From contig NZ_JBHSWE010000001.1 of assembly GCF_042661465.1 (NCBI RefSeq), forward strand, positions 2,914,001 to 2,978,000: 64,000 nucleotides of DNA, given 5' to 3'. This DNA comes from Marinobacterium_A aestuariivivens. Its GTDB lineage: Bacteria; Pseudomonadota; Gammaproteobacteria; Pseudomonadales; Balneatricaceae. The notes beneath the pieces were generated by a model. The model was given only the letters and a program-made list of their open reading frames with translations, was not told the origin of the DNA and did not search any database. A program made the position numbers and the translations under genes. This document shows, in pieces, positions 27,832 to 39,017 of the stretch (its first letter is position 1; every line of letters begins with the position of its first letter).

Positions 27832-27907
27832 GGGGCTATAGCTCAGCTGGGAGAGCGCCTGCTTTGCACGCAGGAGGTCTGCGGTTCGATCCCGCATAGC
27901 TCCACCA
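27832..27907 (+). tRNA. tRNA-Ala(UGC)
   Basis: 76 bases with encoded CCA. Acceptor GGGGCTA pairs with TAGCTCC. The anticodon stem CCTGC/GCAGG encloses TTTGCAC, giving anticodon UGC. T-arm GCGGTTCGATCCCGC is intact. Confidence 0.95.
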
Positions 27908-27931
27908 TCTACGGATGGATGAAGTTTGGAA

Positions 27932-27990
27932 TTGCACGCAGGAGGTCTGCGACGGAAGGCCGCCCCGTTCGATTCCGCATAGCTCCACCA
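27932..27990 (+). pseudogene. 3' half copy of tRNA-Ala with a 15-base insertion
   Basis: Starting 24 bases after tRNA-Ala, TTGCACGCAGGAGGTCTGCG is repeated. It is followed by an extra ACGGAAGGCCGCCCC and then GTTCGATTCCGCATAGCTCC with ACCA. The 5' half of the tRNA is absent. The insertion falls at the start of the T-arm. The spacer before this copy (CGGATGGATGAAGT) resembles the spacer before the tRNA-Ile copy (CGGATGGTTGAAGT). Confidence 0.78.
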
Positions 27991-28072
27991 TTTTCCGCCA
28001 CTCGGCGTTGGATACCTCGTCGCATAGCAGGCTATGCGTCCTCGGCATCCGCCTTGATTGACGAAAAATGGT
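27987..28072. repeat. Long imperfect hairpin in the 16S-23S spacer
   Basis: An 86-base inverted repeat: ACCATTTT at one end pairs with AAAATGGT at the other, GGCGTTGGAT with ATCCGCC across the middle, and a perfect inner stem CGCATAGC/GCTATGCG at 28021-28038 closes with AG. It resembles dispersed intergenic palindromes of gammaproteobacteria, or it may form part of the RNase III processing stalk. Confidence 0.6.
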
Positions 28073-28138
28073 AGTTCTCAAAAGTTTTAAAACATGCACT
28101 TGGCATCAAGTTCATCTTTTAAAGCTTTACGCTTTAAA

Positions 28139-28150
28139 CGCTCTTTAACA
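28139..28150 (+). promoter_or_regulatory. boxA antitermination site, 23S leader
   Basis: CGCTCTTTAACA 107 bases before 23S, the usual second boxA of rrn operons. Confidence 0.75.
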
Positions 28151-28256
28151 ATATGGATTCGAATTCAATTCGAGATAAGTCTTGTACTGAGTACAAGCGC
28201 CAATGGCGAAAAATCTTATCGTACTCTCGTCCTTGACAGACGCCTTCGGGTTATAT

Positions 28257-31139
<2,883 letters not shown>

Positions 31140-31330
31140 ATATAACGCCCAAGGCGTTTGGGGTCGGGAGTTCAGGTGAAGAGCCTGAGATAAGATTTGA
31201 GCATTGGCTGAAGCTTGTGCACAGACAGGACAGGCGCGAGAAAGCGCTGAAAAATCCGAATTGAAGACTGGGGATATACCGGCCAATCACAGGTTATCCA
31301 CAGGCAAAAGAATCCATATTGTGCCAGTTT

Positions 31331-31449
31331 TGCTTGGCGACCATAGCGAGGTGGAACCACCTGATCCCATCCCGAACTCAGTAGTGAAACGCCTTAGCGC
31401 CGATGGTAGTGTGGGGTCTCCCCATGTGAGAGTAGGTCATCGCCAAGCA
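31331..31449 (+). rRNA. rrfA: 5S ribosomal RNA
   Basis: 119 bases. TGCTTGGCG at the 5' end pairs with CGCCAAGCA at the 3' end; loop C sequence CCCATCCCGAACTCAG and the GGTCTCCCCATGTGAGAGTA arm are normal. A terminator follows after 11 bases. Confidence 0.95.
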
Positions 31450-31460
31450 TCTAATTAAAC

Positions 31461-31494
31461 AAAAGCGCCCCGGCCTCTGGTCGGGGCGTTTTTG
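31461..31494 (+). terminator. Rho-independent terminator of the rrn operon
   Basis: CGCCCCGGCC and GGTCGGGGCG form a GC-rich stem closed by TCT, preceded by AAAAG and followed by TTTTTGTTTT. Confidence 0.88.
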
Positions 31495-31533
31495 TTTTAT
31501 ATGCTCTGACCTGCTCTCACATGGGGCATGTGA

Positions 31534-31690
31534 ACAGCGCCGCTTGCGGCCGCCCTGCCCATGTAGAGTAGGGTCAAAACGGGACTTGTCGAAGCCTGCT
31601 TCGACCCGTTTTGACGGCTGCGGCGTGCATCGCCCGCAGCATGGCTCGCGCGTGCGCGAGGCGCCAAGCATCCCGTCAGGATACTCCGAG
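31534..31690. repeat. Post-5S structured repeat, copy A1
   Basis: About 157 bases that recur at 31926-32084 and in part at 32165-32243. The unit holds a strong hairpin: GTCAAAACGGG pairs with CCCGTTTTGAC, and TCGAAGC with GCTTCGA (31574-31616). A second GC-rich palindromic stretch (CTCGCGCGTGCGCGAG) follows. It ends with CGCCAAGCATCCCGTC, whose first ten bases equal the 3' end of 5S rRNA. Open frames on either strand here are low-quality and differ between copies. Confidence 0.75.
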
Positions 31691-31725
31691 TACAGATCGA
31701 AGTACCGGCTTCAGTTCCTGCGTCA

Positions 31726-31838
31726 CCACCTGATCCCATCCGCTCTTTATCCGCCGCCGGCGCTCAGTAGTGAAGCGTTTTAGGCCTGGACGGGTAGTGT
31801 GGGGTCTCCCCATGTGAGAGTAGGTCATCGCCAAGCAT
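31726..31838 (+). pseudogene. Truncated 5S rRNA copy with an insertion
   Basis: The 3' three quarters of 5S is repeated from CACCTGATCCCATCC to CGCCAAGCAT. It lacks the first 30 bases, so it cannot form helix I. In loop C the four bases CGAA are replaced by 21 bases beginning GCTCTTTATCC, and the following arm is diverged, while the GGTCTCCCCATGTGAGAGTA arm is identical. It keeps its own terminator. Confidence 0.82.
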
Positions 31839-31851
31839 CTAATCAACGAAA

Positions 31852-31880
31852 CAGCCCCGGCCGAAGGTCGGGGCTTTTTC
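31852..31880 (+). terminator. Terminator after the 5S pseudogene
   Basis: AGCCCCGGCC and GGTCGGGGCT form a stem closed by GAA, followed by TTTTTCGTTT. It is related to, but not identical with, the main rrn terminator, as expected for an old duplication of the operon's tail. Confidence 0.8.
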
Positions 31881-31925
31881 GTTTATGGCCGTTCGGCGGC
31901 GATGACCCTCACAGGGGGCCGGTAG

Positions 31926-32440
31926 ACAGCGCCGCTTGCGGCCGCCCTGCCCATTTAGAGTAGGGTCAAAACGGGACTTGTCGAAGCACAGCTTCGACCC
32001 GTTTTGACGGCTGCGGCGTGCATCGCCCGCAGCATGGCTCGCGCGTGCGCGAGGCGCCAAACATCCCGTCCGGATACTCCGGCTTCAGGCCGAAGCGCCA
32101 GTATCAGACCCTGCCCAGCCATCTCGTCGCCCGAAACCATTCGCTGCGGGGCGCAGCTCCTACGCCCGTTTTGACGGCTGCGGCGTGCATCGCCCGCAGC
32201 ATGGCTCGCGTGTGCGCGAGGCGCCAAGCATCCCGTCAGGATATTCCGGCTTCAGGCCGAAGCGCCAGTATCAGACCCTGCCCAGGCATCTCGTCGCCCG
32301 AAACCATTCGCTGCGGGGCGCAGCTCCTACGAGGGAGACGCCAAGCATCGGGCTTCAGCATTTGCATCGCTGCGAGGGCGTGCTGCCCCACCACGGTTGT
32401 TGGGCTGCAGCCCAACCTACAAAAGCGCCAAGCATCCCGT
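31926..32440. repeat. Post-5S repeat array: A2, B1, partial A3, B2 and degenerate ends
   Basis: A2 (31926-32084) matches A1 almost base for base, including the GTCAAAACGGG hairpin. B1 (32082-32164) starts CGGCTTCAGGCCGAAGCGCC and ends GCGCAGCTCCTACG. A partial A3 follows (32165-32243), then B2 (32247-32331), nearly identical to B1. Degenerate pieces carrying CGCCAAGCAT occur at 32339 and 32426. A TTGGGCTGCAGCCCAA palindrome (32400-32415) and CTCCTACG ends resemble REP-type elements. No protein-coding gene is credible here. Confidence 0.72.
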
Positions 32441-32750
32441 CCGGTTGGCAGGGACTTATTCGCGGTGCCAGCCTCCCAGCGAAAAGCATTCGCTGCAAGG
32501 CAGTGCTCTTCGGCTACGCCGCTCCTGCGATAATCCGCACGTAGCTGGCTCCGTCGCGAATGGCTTTGAAATAGCGAACAATTGCAGACGCAACAAAAAA
32601 AGCGAAGAACGTTTCCGTTCTTCGCATAAAACACAGCAAGAAGTGCGTTACTGATTGAGCTGTATGATCAGTCGTTCGCTGTGTCGAGGCAGTGCCTGGG
32701 TCGCCTGCCGTCATCGGACTGAATGGTCCGATGACCGGGAGCTTCAACTA
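32441..32750. other. Intergenic region between the repeat array and the aminotransferase gene
   Basis: No gene is visible. AT-rich sequence at 32570-32640 includes an inverted repeat GAAGAACG / CGTTCTTC around TTTC (32599-32625), which could be a bidirectional terminator. A second hairpin, TCATCGGAC / GTCCGATGA (32712-32734), lies just after the aminotransferase stop codon and may end that transcript, though it lacks a T run. Confidence 0.4.
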
Positions 32751-34145
32751 TCAGAGATAGCCTTCTTTCTTGAGATCGGCCATGGTCGCCTCGATGCTCT
32801 CGCGTAACGTTGCGACCATGAAATCGACGTGCTCCCTGGTCAGGGTCAGCGGCGGCGACAGCACGTTCATGTGCGCCAGCGGGCGTACGATCAGGCCCCG
32901 GGCCTGGCAGTGGTCGGCGATGCGGTTGCCGACTTTTGCATTCGGATCAATCAGCTCCTTGGTCTCCTTGTTGGCGACGTTCTCGATGCACATCATGAAC
33001 TTGCGGCCGCGTACATCGCCAACGATCGGCAGGTCGCCGAGTGTTTTCAGCTGTTGCTCGAAGTAGGTGCCCATCTCCTGTACGTGGCCACAGAGGTTTT
33101 CGCGTTCCATGATCTCGATATTCTTCACGCCGGCGGCACAGCTGACTGGATGGCCGGAGTAGGTGAAGCCGTGGGTGAAGATGGCGCCGTCCGCCTGCGG
33201 CTTGCTGATCACCTCGTAAATCTCGTCAGAAAGAATGGTGGCACCGAGTGGCAGGTATCCGGAGGTCAGACCCTTGGCGCAGGTGATGATGTCCGGCACG
33301 ATACCGAATTCGTCCTCGGAGGCGAACATGTGGCCCAGACGACCGAAGGCGGTGACGACCTCGTCGGAGACATAAAGCACGCCGTACTTACGGCATACCG
33401 CCAGGATTTTTCTGTGGTAACCCTCCGGCGGCACGATCACGCCGCCGGCGCCCATGATCGGCTCGGCGAAGAAGGCCGCGACGTTGTCCGGTCCCAGTTC
33501 CAGGATCTTGTCTTCGAGTTCCTGCACCTTCTCTTCGCAGAACTCCCCGAGGCTCTGGCCTTCCGGGCGGCGGTAGGGATTGGGGCAGGAGATATGGTGC
33601 ACCAACTGCTGGTCGATGTCGAAACCGATGTGGTCGAACTTCACGCCGGTGATCGACATGGCCATGTAGGTGCTGCCGTGGTAGCCGTCGATACGCGAGA
33701 TGATCTTCTTCTTGCTCTTCTTGCCGAGTTGATTGAAGTAGAAATGAATGATACGCACCGCGGTATCATTGGCGACGGAGCCACCGCAGCCGTAGAAAAC
33801 GTGATTCAGGCTGCCCGGCGTCAGTTCTGCGAGCTTCGCTGCCAGCTGAGCGGCCGGCACGGTGGTGTGGTGGCCGAAGCAGGAGTAGTAGGGAATCTGG
33901 CGGATCTGGTCGGCGATTGCCTCGGCCATCTCTTCACGGGCATAGCCTATGTTGACGCACCAGAGGCCGCCGATGCCGTCCAGGTATTCGCGTCCGTCAC
34001 CGTCCTTGACGTGTACGTTGTCGCTGTCGGCCAGGACCAGGGAACCGGTTTCCTTGAAAGTTGAAAAGTCTGTCCATGGGTGGATGTAGTGGTCTTTGTC
34101 CTGCTGCCACACTTCCTGCATATCGATGGGTTTCTTGTCGGACAT
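32751..34145 (-). CDS. Class III (omega) aminotransferase, PLP-dependent
   Basis: 464 residues. Transfers an amino group from an omega-amine (for example a polyamine, beta-alanine or taurine) to pyruvate or 2-oxoglutarate. Features: GIGGLWCVNIGY, the cofactor-phosphate loop YGCGGSVANDTAV, SRIDGYHGST, the cofactor-binding Asp in VSDEVVTAFGR (about 261), and the Schiff-base lysine in CAKGLTSGYLPLG (about Lys291). It is closest in style to SpuC-type putrescine:pyruvate and taurine:pyruvate enzymes; substrate cannot be settled from sequence. It is last in the minus-strand catabolic series and follows an amino acid/polyamine permease, from which a terminator separates it. Confidence 0.82.
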   Translation of the reverse strand: MSDKKPIDMQEVWQQDKDHYIHPWTDFSTFKETGSLVLADSDNVHVKDGDGREYLDGIGGLWCVNIGYAREEMAEAIADQIRQIPYYSCFGHHTTVPAAQLAAKLAELTPGSLNHVFYGCGGSVANDTAVRIIHFYFNQLGKKSKKKIISRIDGYHGSTYMAMSITGVKFDHIGFDIDQQLVHHISCPNPYRRPEGQSLGEFCEEKVQELEDKILELGPDNVAAFFAEPIMGAGGVIVPPEGYHRKILAVCRKYGVLYVSDEVVTAFGRLGHMFASEDEFGIVPDIITCAKGLTSGYLPLGATILSDEIYEVISKPQADGAIFTHGFTYSGHPVSCAAGVKNIEIMERENLCGHVQEMGTYFEQQLKTLGDLPIVGDVRGRKFMMCIENVANKETKELIDPNAKVGNRIADHCQARGLIVRPLAHMNVLSPPLTLTREHVDFMVATLRESIEATMADLKKEGYL

Positions 34146-34356
34146 TTTTCAGGCTGCTCCTGGGTTTTAATTCTTGATGCTGAGTTACAGCTTCTACACT
34201 AAAGCGATGATCAGCATTGGTAAAATATGATTTTTGGTTTTCATGTATTAGTAAAAGCTATGCTGGTTGTAAGTGATATTCGAGCACGGGCGTGGAAGTG
34301 GCTTTAGCCACGAAGGGTGGCTGGCACGAAGGTAGTGGGAAAACGGCACATATACA

Positions 34357-34388
34357 GTAAAAGGCGAACCCCCGGATGGGGGTTCGCA
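34357..34388 (-). terminator. Rho-independent terminator after the APC permease gene
   Basis: A perfect stem GCGAACCCCC / GGGGGTTCGC closed by ATCC or its complement, followed on the minus strand by CTTTT. It lies 7 bases past the permease stop codon, so the aminotransferase gene downstream needs its own promoter, presumably in 34146-34300. Confidence 0.85.
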
Positions 34389-34394
34389 GGAGGA

Positions 34395-35822
34395 TTATTC
34401 CGCCTTCAGGACTTTCTCGATGGGTTCGGGTTTGAACAGCGGTTTCTTCATCACCAGCTTGACCCAGGCGATGCCGATGACCGAGACGATCGCCAGCACT
34501 ACTCCGGCCGCACCGAAGATCTGGCCGCTCAGTTCCGGCGCCGGCGAGGCATAGAAGATCGCATAGATCATCCCGGCGATGCCGATGATCTGTGGCAGCG
34601 GGTAGAACGGCGTCTTGTAGGGCCGCGGCAGGTCGGGGTAGCGCTTGCGCAAGATCATGACGTCGATATGGGTAATGATGTAGGCCAGCAGCCAGGCGAT
34701 CGCGGCGGCGATCAGCAGAAGTCCGATGGCGTCCGGATCGTCACCCATCACGATCATTGGCAGGCCGGTGATAGCGGCGACGAAAAGTACCGCGACCCAG
34801 GGCGTCTGGGTGCCCGGCATCAGTTTCTTGAGCTGCGGAAAGGCCTGGCCGTTCTGCGCCATGCCGTAAAGCATGCGCGGAATCGCCGCCAGCGAGGTGT
34901 TGACGGTACTGCAGGTAGCGGTTACGGCTGCGACGGCGAGGAAGGTCAACCCGGCGTCGCCGAATACAGCCTTGGCGAAGTCGTAGTGAGGCAACGCGGA
35001 ACCGGCCAGGTCGTCCGCCGGAATATAGAAGAGGGCGCCGAGACAATAGATCGCGATGGTGGCGAAGATGATGGTGACGCCAAGGATCATCGAGCGCGGG
35101 ATATTGCGTTCAGGGTTCCTGGATTCTTCGACCAGCGGGCAGACGAACTCGGCGCCAACATAGCCCCAGATCGCCAGCGCCACCAGGGTGATGACCTCGC
35201 CGCCAAGCGGATTCCAGCTGGCTGTCAGGTCGATGCCTGCCGGATGGGGCTCCACCGCGCCGAATACGGCGCTCAGTCCCAGCAACAGCAGCACCACAAC
35301 CATGATGAAGGCCAGTGCCGACTGCAGCTTGGCAAAGAGGTCGATGCCCAGCAGGTTCAGTACCGTGAAGAGCGCGAGCAGGCCGAAGCCGACCGACATT
35401 GGCGGGAAAACGCCGGGATAGATCTTTTCGATGATGAAGTCGACCAGCAACAGTTCGGCCGAGAGCGCGAACATGGCGACGACGACGTAGCCCGAAAAAA
35501 CGGCCAGGATCGCGGGGAAGTGCCCGATGGCGACCTCGGTGTAGCTACTGAGGCTGCCCGCCCGGGGAATCATCAGCGACAGCTCCGAGAAAGAGTAGAC
35601 GTAGGTCAGTGCGAGGACATAGCCGATCGCCAGCGGGATGATGAAGCCCAGGCCGGCGATACCGGCACCCTGCAGCATCAGTACCATGACGCCCTGGGAA
35701 ACGACCAGCCCGACGGCAACGGCGAGCAGGGACCCGAGTCCCAGGATGCGTTTGAACCCCGATTTTTCTTTTTCGCCACTGGCCGCATCGGCGGCAGTCG
35801 CGTAACCCATATGTTCAGACAT
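34395..35822 (-). CDS. APC-superfamily amino acid/polyamine permease
   Basis: 475 residues with about 12 transmembrane helices. The N-terminal helix carries GLGSLLAVAVGLVVSQGVMV, where the unwound APC substrate site (usually GxG) lies. Further on are AIWGYVGAEFVCPLVEESRN with the conserved glutamate region, PRSMILGVTIIF, and PRMLYGMAQNGQAFP. The ending LILRKRYPDLPRPYKTPFY-like stretch (RKRYPDLPRPYKTPFYPLP) is typical of APC members for amino acids or putrescine. Neighbouring deacylase and aminotransferase genes suggest a nitrogenous catabolic substrate. Confidence 0.85.
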   Translation of the reverse strand: MSEHMGYATAADAASGEKEKSGFKRILGLGSLLAVAVGLVVSQGVMVLMLQGAGIAGLGFIIPLAIGYVLALTYVYSFSELSLMIPRAGSLSSYTEVAIGHFPAILAVFSGYVVVAMFALSAELLLVDFIIEKIYPGVFPPMSVGFGLLALFTVLNLLGIDLFAKLQSALAFIMVVVLLLLGLSAVFGAVEPHPAGIDLTASWNPLGGEVITLVALAIWGYVGAEFVCPLVEESRNPERNIPRSMILGVTIIFATIAIYCLGALFYIPADDLAGSALPHYDFAKAVFGDAGLTFLAVAAVTATCSTVNTSLAAIPRMLYGMAQNGQAFPQLKKLMPGTQTPWVAVLFVAAITGLPMIVMGDDPDAIGLLLIAAAIAWLLAYIITHIDVMILRKRYPDLPRPYKTPFYPLPQIIGIAGMIYAIFYASPAPELSGQIFGAAGVVLAIVSVIGIAWVKLVMKKPLFKPEPIEKVLKAE

Positions 35823-35963
35823 GGTTGGCTCCTGTTGGATTTCTTATATTTCTGGCCTCAGGCGAGCTGTATTCCGTCTGTGTCGGAACCGGAGACCTTT
35901 GCTGGGAAAATGGTGTGCGTTGTGGTGACCCGGTTTTGCGTCGAACTCCTCCCGTTTGATTGG

Positions 35964-37123
35964 CTACCTGATACAGAGCCGGTCGATCAGGCGCGCCACC
36001 AAGGCCTCACACCGTTCGAGCTGACTCAACTGGATAAATTCATTCGGCTTGTGCCCCTGGTCCATGCTGCCAGGGCCGCAGACGACCGTGGGAATCGCCA
36101 GCTCCCGGCTGAACAGGCCCCCTCGGTACCGAAGTTGATGCTGGCGATAGTGTCGCGTTCTGCCAGTGTCCGTACGAAGGCAATCACCTCGGCATCCTCG
36201 GCGGTGCTGAGGCCGGGGTATTCGGTGGTGACTTCGATATCGATGCCGCAGTCCGGGCCGACCCGGCGCATATCGGTAACCAGGTCGTCGGCAAGGTCCC
36301 GCAGCTGCTGCAGCAGGCGCCGTGGGTCTTCGGCGGCGATATTGCGCATTTCGAACAGGAAGCTGCAGTGGTCGGGTACGATATTGAGCGCCGTGCCGCC
36401 TTGCACGGTACCTGTATGAATAGTGCTGTAGGGAATCTCATAGCCCTCCTCGAAGGGGCCCTCGCTGTGGCGCTTGAGTCCCTCGCGCTCCAGCCAGCCG
36501 ATCAGTCGCGCGGCATAGTTCACGGCGTTGACGCCCTGCGGCGCCATACCCGAATGACACGCCTGGCCCCGTACCGTCACGCAGGCAGCGAGCTTGCCCT
36601 TGTGTTTGTTCACCACCTGCATGCCGGTCGGCTCGCCGATGATGCAGAACGCAGGCTGTACCGGATGCCGGCGCATCGTTTCGATCAGGCGTCGGACGCC
36701 CAGGCAACCGATTTCTTCGTCATAGGAAAATGCCAGGTGGATCGGCGTCTGCAGGTTCGCGGCCTTCATCTCGGGGACCGCGGCGAGTACCACGGCGATA
36801 AAGCCCTTCATATCGGCAGTGCCGCGACCATAGAGGCGGCCGTTCTCTTCCGTCAGGCGGTAGGGCGGGTGCGTCCAGTTCTGACCGGTCACCGGTACGG
36901 TATCGGTATGGCCCGAGAGCATGACGCCGGCTTTATTCACCGGCCCGACGGTGGCGTAGAGGTTGGCCTTGGTTTTCGCCTCGTCGTAGACCAGTTCGCT
37001 GTCGACGCCGAAACTGGAGAGGTAGTCCTGCACCCAGGCCATCAGCGCCAGGTTGGAGCGGACACTGGTGGTGTCAAAACCGATCAGCCGGCTCAGGACT
37101 TCTAGGGTCTGTTCATTGGCCAT
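35964..37123 (-). CDS. M20 family deacylase, acetylornithine deacetylase (ArgE)-like, frameshifted
   Basis: Restored length about 386 residues. Zinc ligands and catalytic residues are seen in LSGHTDTVPVTGQNW, GRGTADMKGF, YDEEIGCLG and IIGEPTGMQVVNKHKG; the dimerisation domain follows (CHSGMAPQGVNAVNYAARLI). A C run at 36118-36122 is one base short; with it restored the end reads GGLFSRELAIPTVVCGPGSM and DQGHKPNEFIQ, with the last metal-binding His. The start at 37123 has AGGAG at the right distance. It lies in a catabolic cluster rather than with arginine biosynthesis genes, so it probably removes an acyl group from an imported amino compound. Confidence 0.8.
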
Positions 37124-37242
37124 ATGGACTCCTGGCAATGCGGGCAGGATCGGACTGTTCGCCCGACCCTGGACTCAGGTTATGGGATTGCATTGCATTC
37201 TTAAAATATTTTTAAATTTTTAAATGCATTGATAAAGCTGAT

Positions 37243-37719
37243 CTAGCGGACAGTGATACAGGTGCAGTGCGCAAGGGCATTGACCTTGTGGGAGACGCTG
37301 CCCAGCAGCAAGCCCTCGATTTCGCCCAGGCCCCGGCAGCCGAGGATAATGGTATCCACATGCAAGTCCCTGGCGCACTTCAGGATGGTGGCGGCGGCGG
37401 ATCCGCGCCGGACTAATTGCTCCACCCTCCCGAGGCGGTAGTCGTCAAGCAGGGCTGCCGTGTCGGCCAGGCTTTCCTCGGCGATCGCGCGCAGCGAAAG
37501 CTCGACCGGGCTGGCAGTATCGAAGGGGCCGACCCTGATCTGGGTATAGCGACGGTTGGTATAGGAGATATGGCGATAGACACTGAGCAGGGTAAGGCGC
37601 GAGCCAAAAGACTGTGCCAGCCGGCCTGCGGTCCGTGCGGCTCTGATCGCATTGTCAGACCCATCTACGGCGACCAGCAGGTGCCGAAAAATTCCGGGTG
37701 TCGGTAATGGTGATTCCAT
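37243..37719 (-). CDS. Universal stress protein (UspA family), TRAP-associated
   Basis: 158 residues. HLLVAVDGSDNAIRAARTAG at the N-terminus and the ATP-binding end IILGCRGLGEIEGLLLGSVS (G-2x-G-9x-G-S) are the UspA pattern; nucleotide binding is therefore likely. It lies 17 bases after the TRAP large permease gene. A Usp gene in the same operon as a TRAP transporter recalls TeaD with the TeaABC ectoine transporter of Halomonas, where TeaD tunes uptake. The same role here is an inference. Confidence 0.85.
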   Translation of the reverse strand: MESPLPTPGIFRHLLVAVDGSDNAIRAARTAGRLAQSFGSRLTLLSVYRHISYTNRRYTQIRVGPFDTASPVELSLRAIAEESLADTAALLDDYRLGRVEQLVRRGSAAATILKCARDLHVDTIILGCRGLGEIEGLLLGSVSHKVNALAHCTCITVR

Positions 37720-37736
37720 GGTCGGGCTCCGGTGGG

Positions 37737-39017
37737 TCAGGGCAGCATCAGATCCCGAAGGAGCAGGGCAATCTGAGGAAATAGCACCAGTAGTACAGAG
37801 GTTGCCAGCAACATCAGGATAAAGGGCGGTGTGCCGCGGATGACATCCATATAGGGACGTCTGAATATGGCGATGGCGGTGAAAATGTCGCAACCGAACG
37901 GCGGCGTTGCCGAGCCGATCGCGACCTGAAGCGTGATCATGGTGCCGACCAGGACCGGATCGAGGCCCGAGGAACGGATCAGCGGCAGGAAGATCGGAAT
38001 CAGAATCAGCATCACCACGATGGGATCGACGAACATGCAGCCGATAAAAAAGGCAACGGCGATGCTGATCAACACCGTTGTCGGGGCAGCATCGGCAAGG
38101 TGAAGAGCGGCAATCAGGGTCTGGGGGATCTCGGCATAGGAAAGGGCCCAGGAGAAGGCCGCGCCGACACCGATCAGGATAAAGACCACCGCCGTTACCA
38201 GACTGGTGGACAGGGCGATCTCCGGCAGTTCCTTGAGCTTCACGGAACGAAAGACGAAGACCTCCAGCAGGATGGCGTAAAGCACGCATATCGAGGCGGC
38301 CTCGCTGGGGCTGAAAATGCCACCGTAGATGCCGCCGACGATGATCAGCGGGAATCCGGCCGGCCAGAGAGCGCGCCTTAATGCCAACAACCGCTGTGAC
38401 CTGCTGGCCTTAGGCTCGACCGGTATCTGTTTGCGCCAGGCATAGATCACGGCATAGATGGAAAACATCGCCAGGATCAGCAACCCGGGTCCGATGCCGG
38501 CTATGAAGAGTTCCGATATCGAAGTACCGGACAATACGCCGTAGACGATCATGCCGATGCTCGGCGGGATCAGAAAGGCAATGTCCGAGGCGTTGATCGT
38601 CAACGCCATGGTGAATGCATCGTCGTAGCCGGCCTTGAGCATGCGCGGACGCATCGGCCCGCCGACTGCGACCACCGTAGCCTGGGTCGAGCCGGAGACG
38701 GCGCCGAACAGGGTGCAGGTGGTGGCAACGGTGACTGCCAGGCCGCCGCGGATATGACCAACGCAGCGCATCACCAAATCGAGCAGCCGGTCGGCGGAGT
38801 GGCCGCGGGTGATGATATCGGCGGCGAGGATGAACATCGGGATGGCGATCAGCGCGGTGGGTTTCACGCCGCTGACCATCTGCTGAATGATGATCGTCGG
38901 ATTGAGCATTTCGAAAAAGAAAAAGAATCCCGCCAGGGTTGCGACGATCAGCGGCATCATCATCGGAAATCCGAGCAGCAGCAGCACGATCATGGTACTG
39001 AGCATTACTGCGGTCAT
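37737..39017 (-). CDS. dctM: TRAP transporter large permease (DctM)
   Basis: 426 residues with about 11-12 transmembrane segments. Typical DctM stretches: SGVKPTALIAIPMFILAADI, LFGAVSGSTQATVVAVGGPM, FLIPPSIGMIVYGVLSGTSI and GSATPPFGCDIFTAIAIF. This subunit is the sodium-coupled transport channel. The start overlaps the small permease stop by 4 bases. Substrate is set by the binding protein at 39632-40660. Confidence 0.9.
   Translation of the reverse strand: MTAVMLSTMIVLLLLGFPMMMPLIVATLAGFFFFFEMLNPTIIIQQMVSGVKPTALIAIPMFILAADIITRGHSADRLLDLVMRCVGHIRGGLAVTVATTCTLFGAVSGSTQATVVAVGGPMRPRMLKAGYDDAFTMALTINASDIAFLIPPSIGMIVYGVLSGTSISELFIAGIGPGLLILAMFSIYAVIYAWRKQIPVEPKASRSQRLLALRRALWPAGFPLIIVGGIYGGIFSPSEAASICVLYAILLEVFVFRSVKLKELPEIALSTSLVTAVVFILIGVGAAFSWALSYAEIPQTLIAALHLADAAPTTVLISIAVAFFIGCMFVDPIVVMLILIPIFLPLIRSSGLDPVLVGTMITLQVAIGSATPPFGCDIFTAIAIFRRPYMDVIRGTPPFILMLLATSVLLVLFPQIALLLRDLMLP

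Noticed and set aside
31497..32634. Overlapping open frames on both strands in the post-5S region, some with repeated text
   Set aside because: The repeated protein text comes from DNA repeat units A and B; frames differ between copies and composition is Arg/Ser/Ala-rich without domains.
34317..36419. A 700-codon plus-strand frame over the APC permease gene
   Set aside because: Antisense to a 12-helix permease, which yields a charged, Asp/Gln/Arg-rich mirror. It also runs through a terminator and the end of the deacylase gene.
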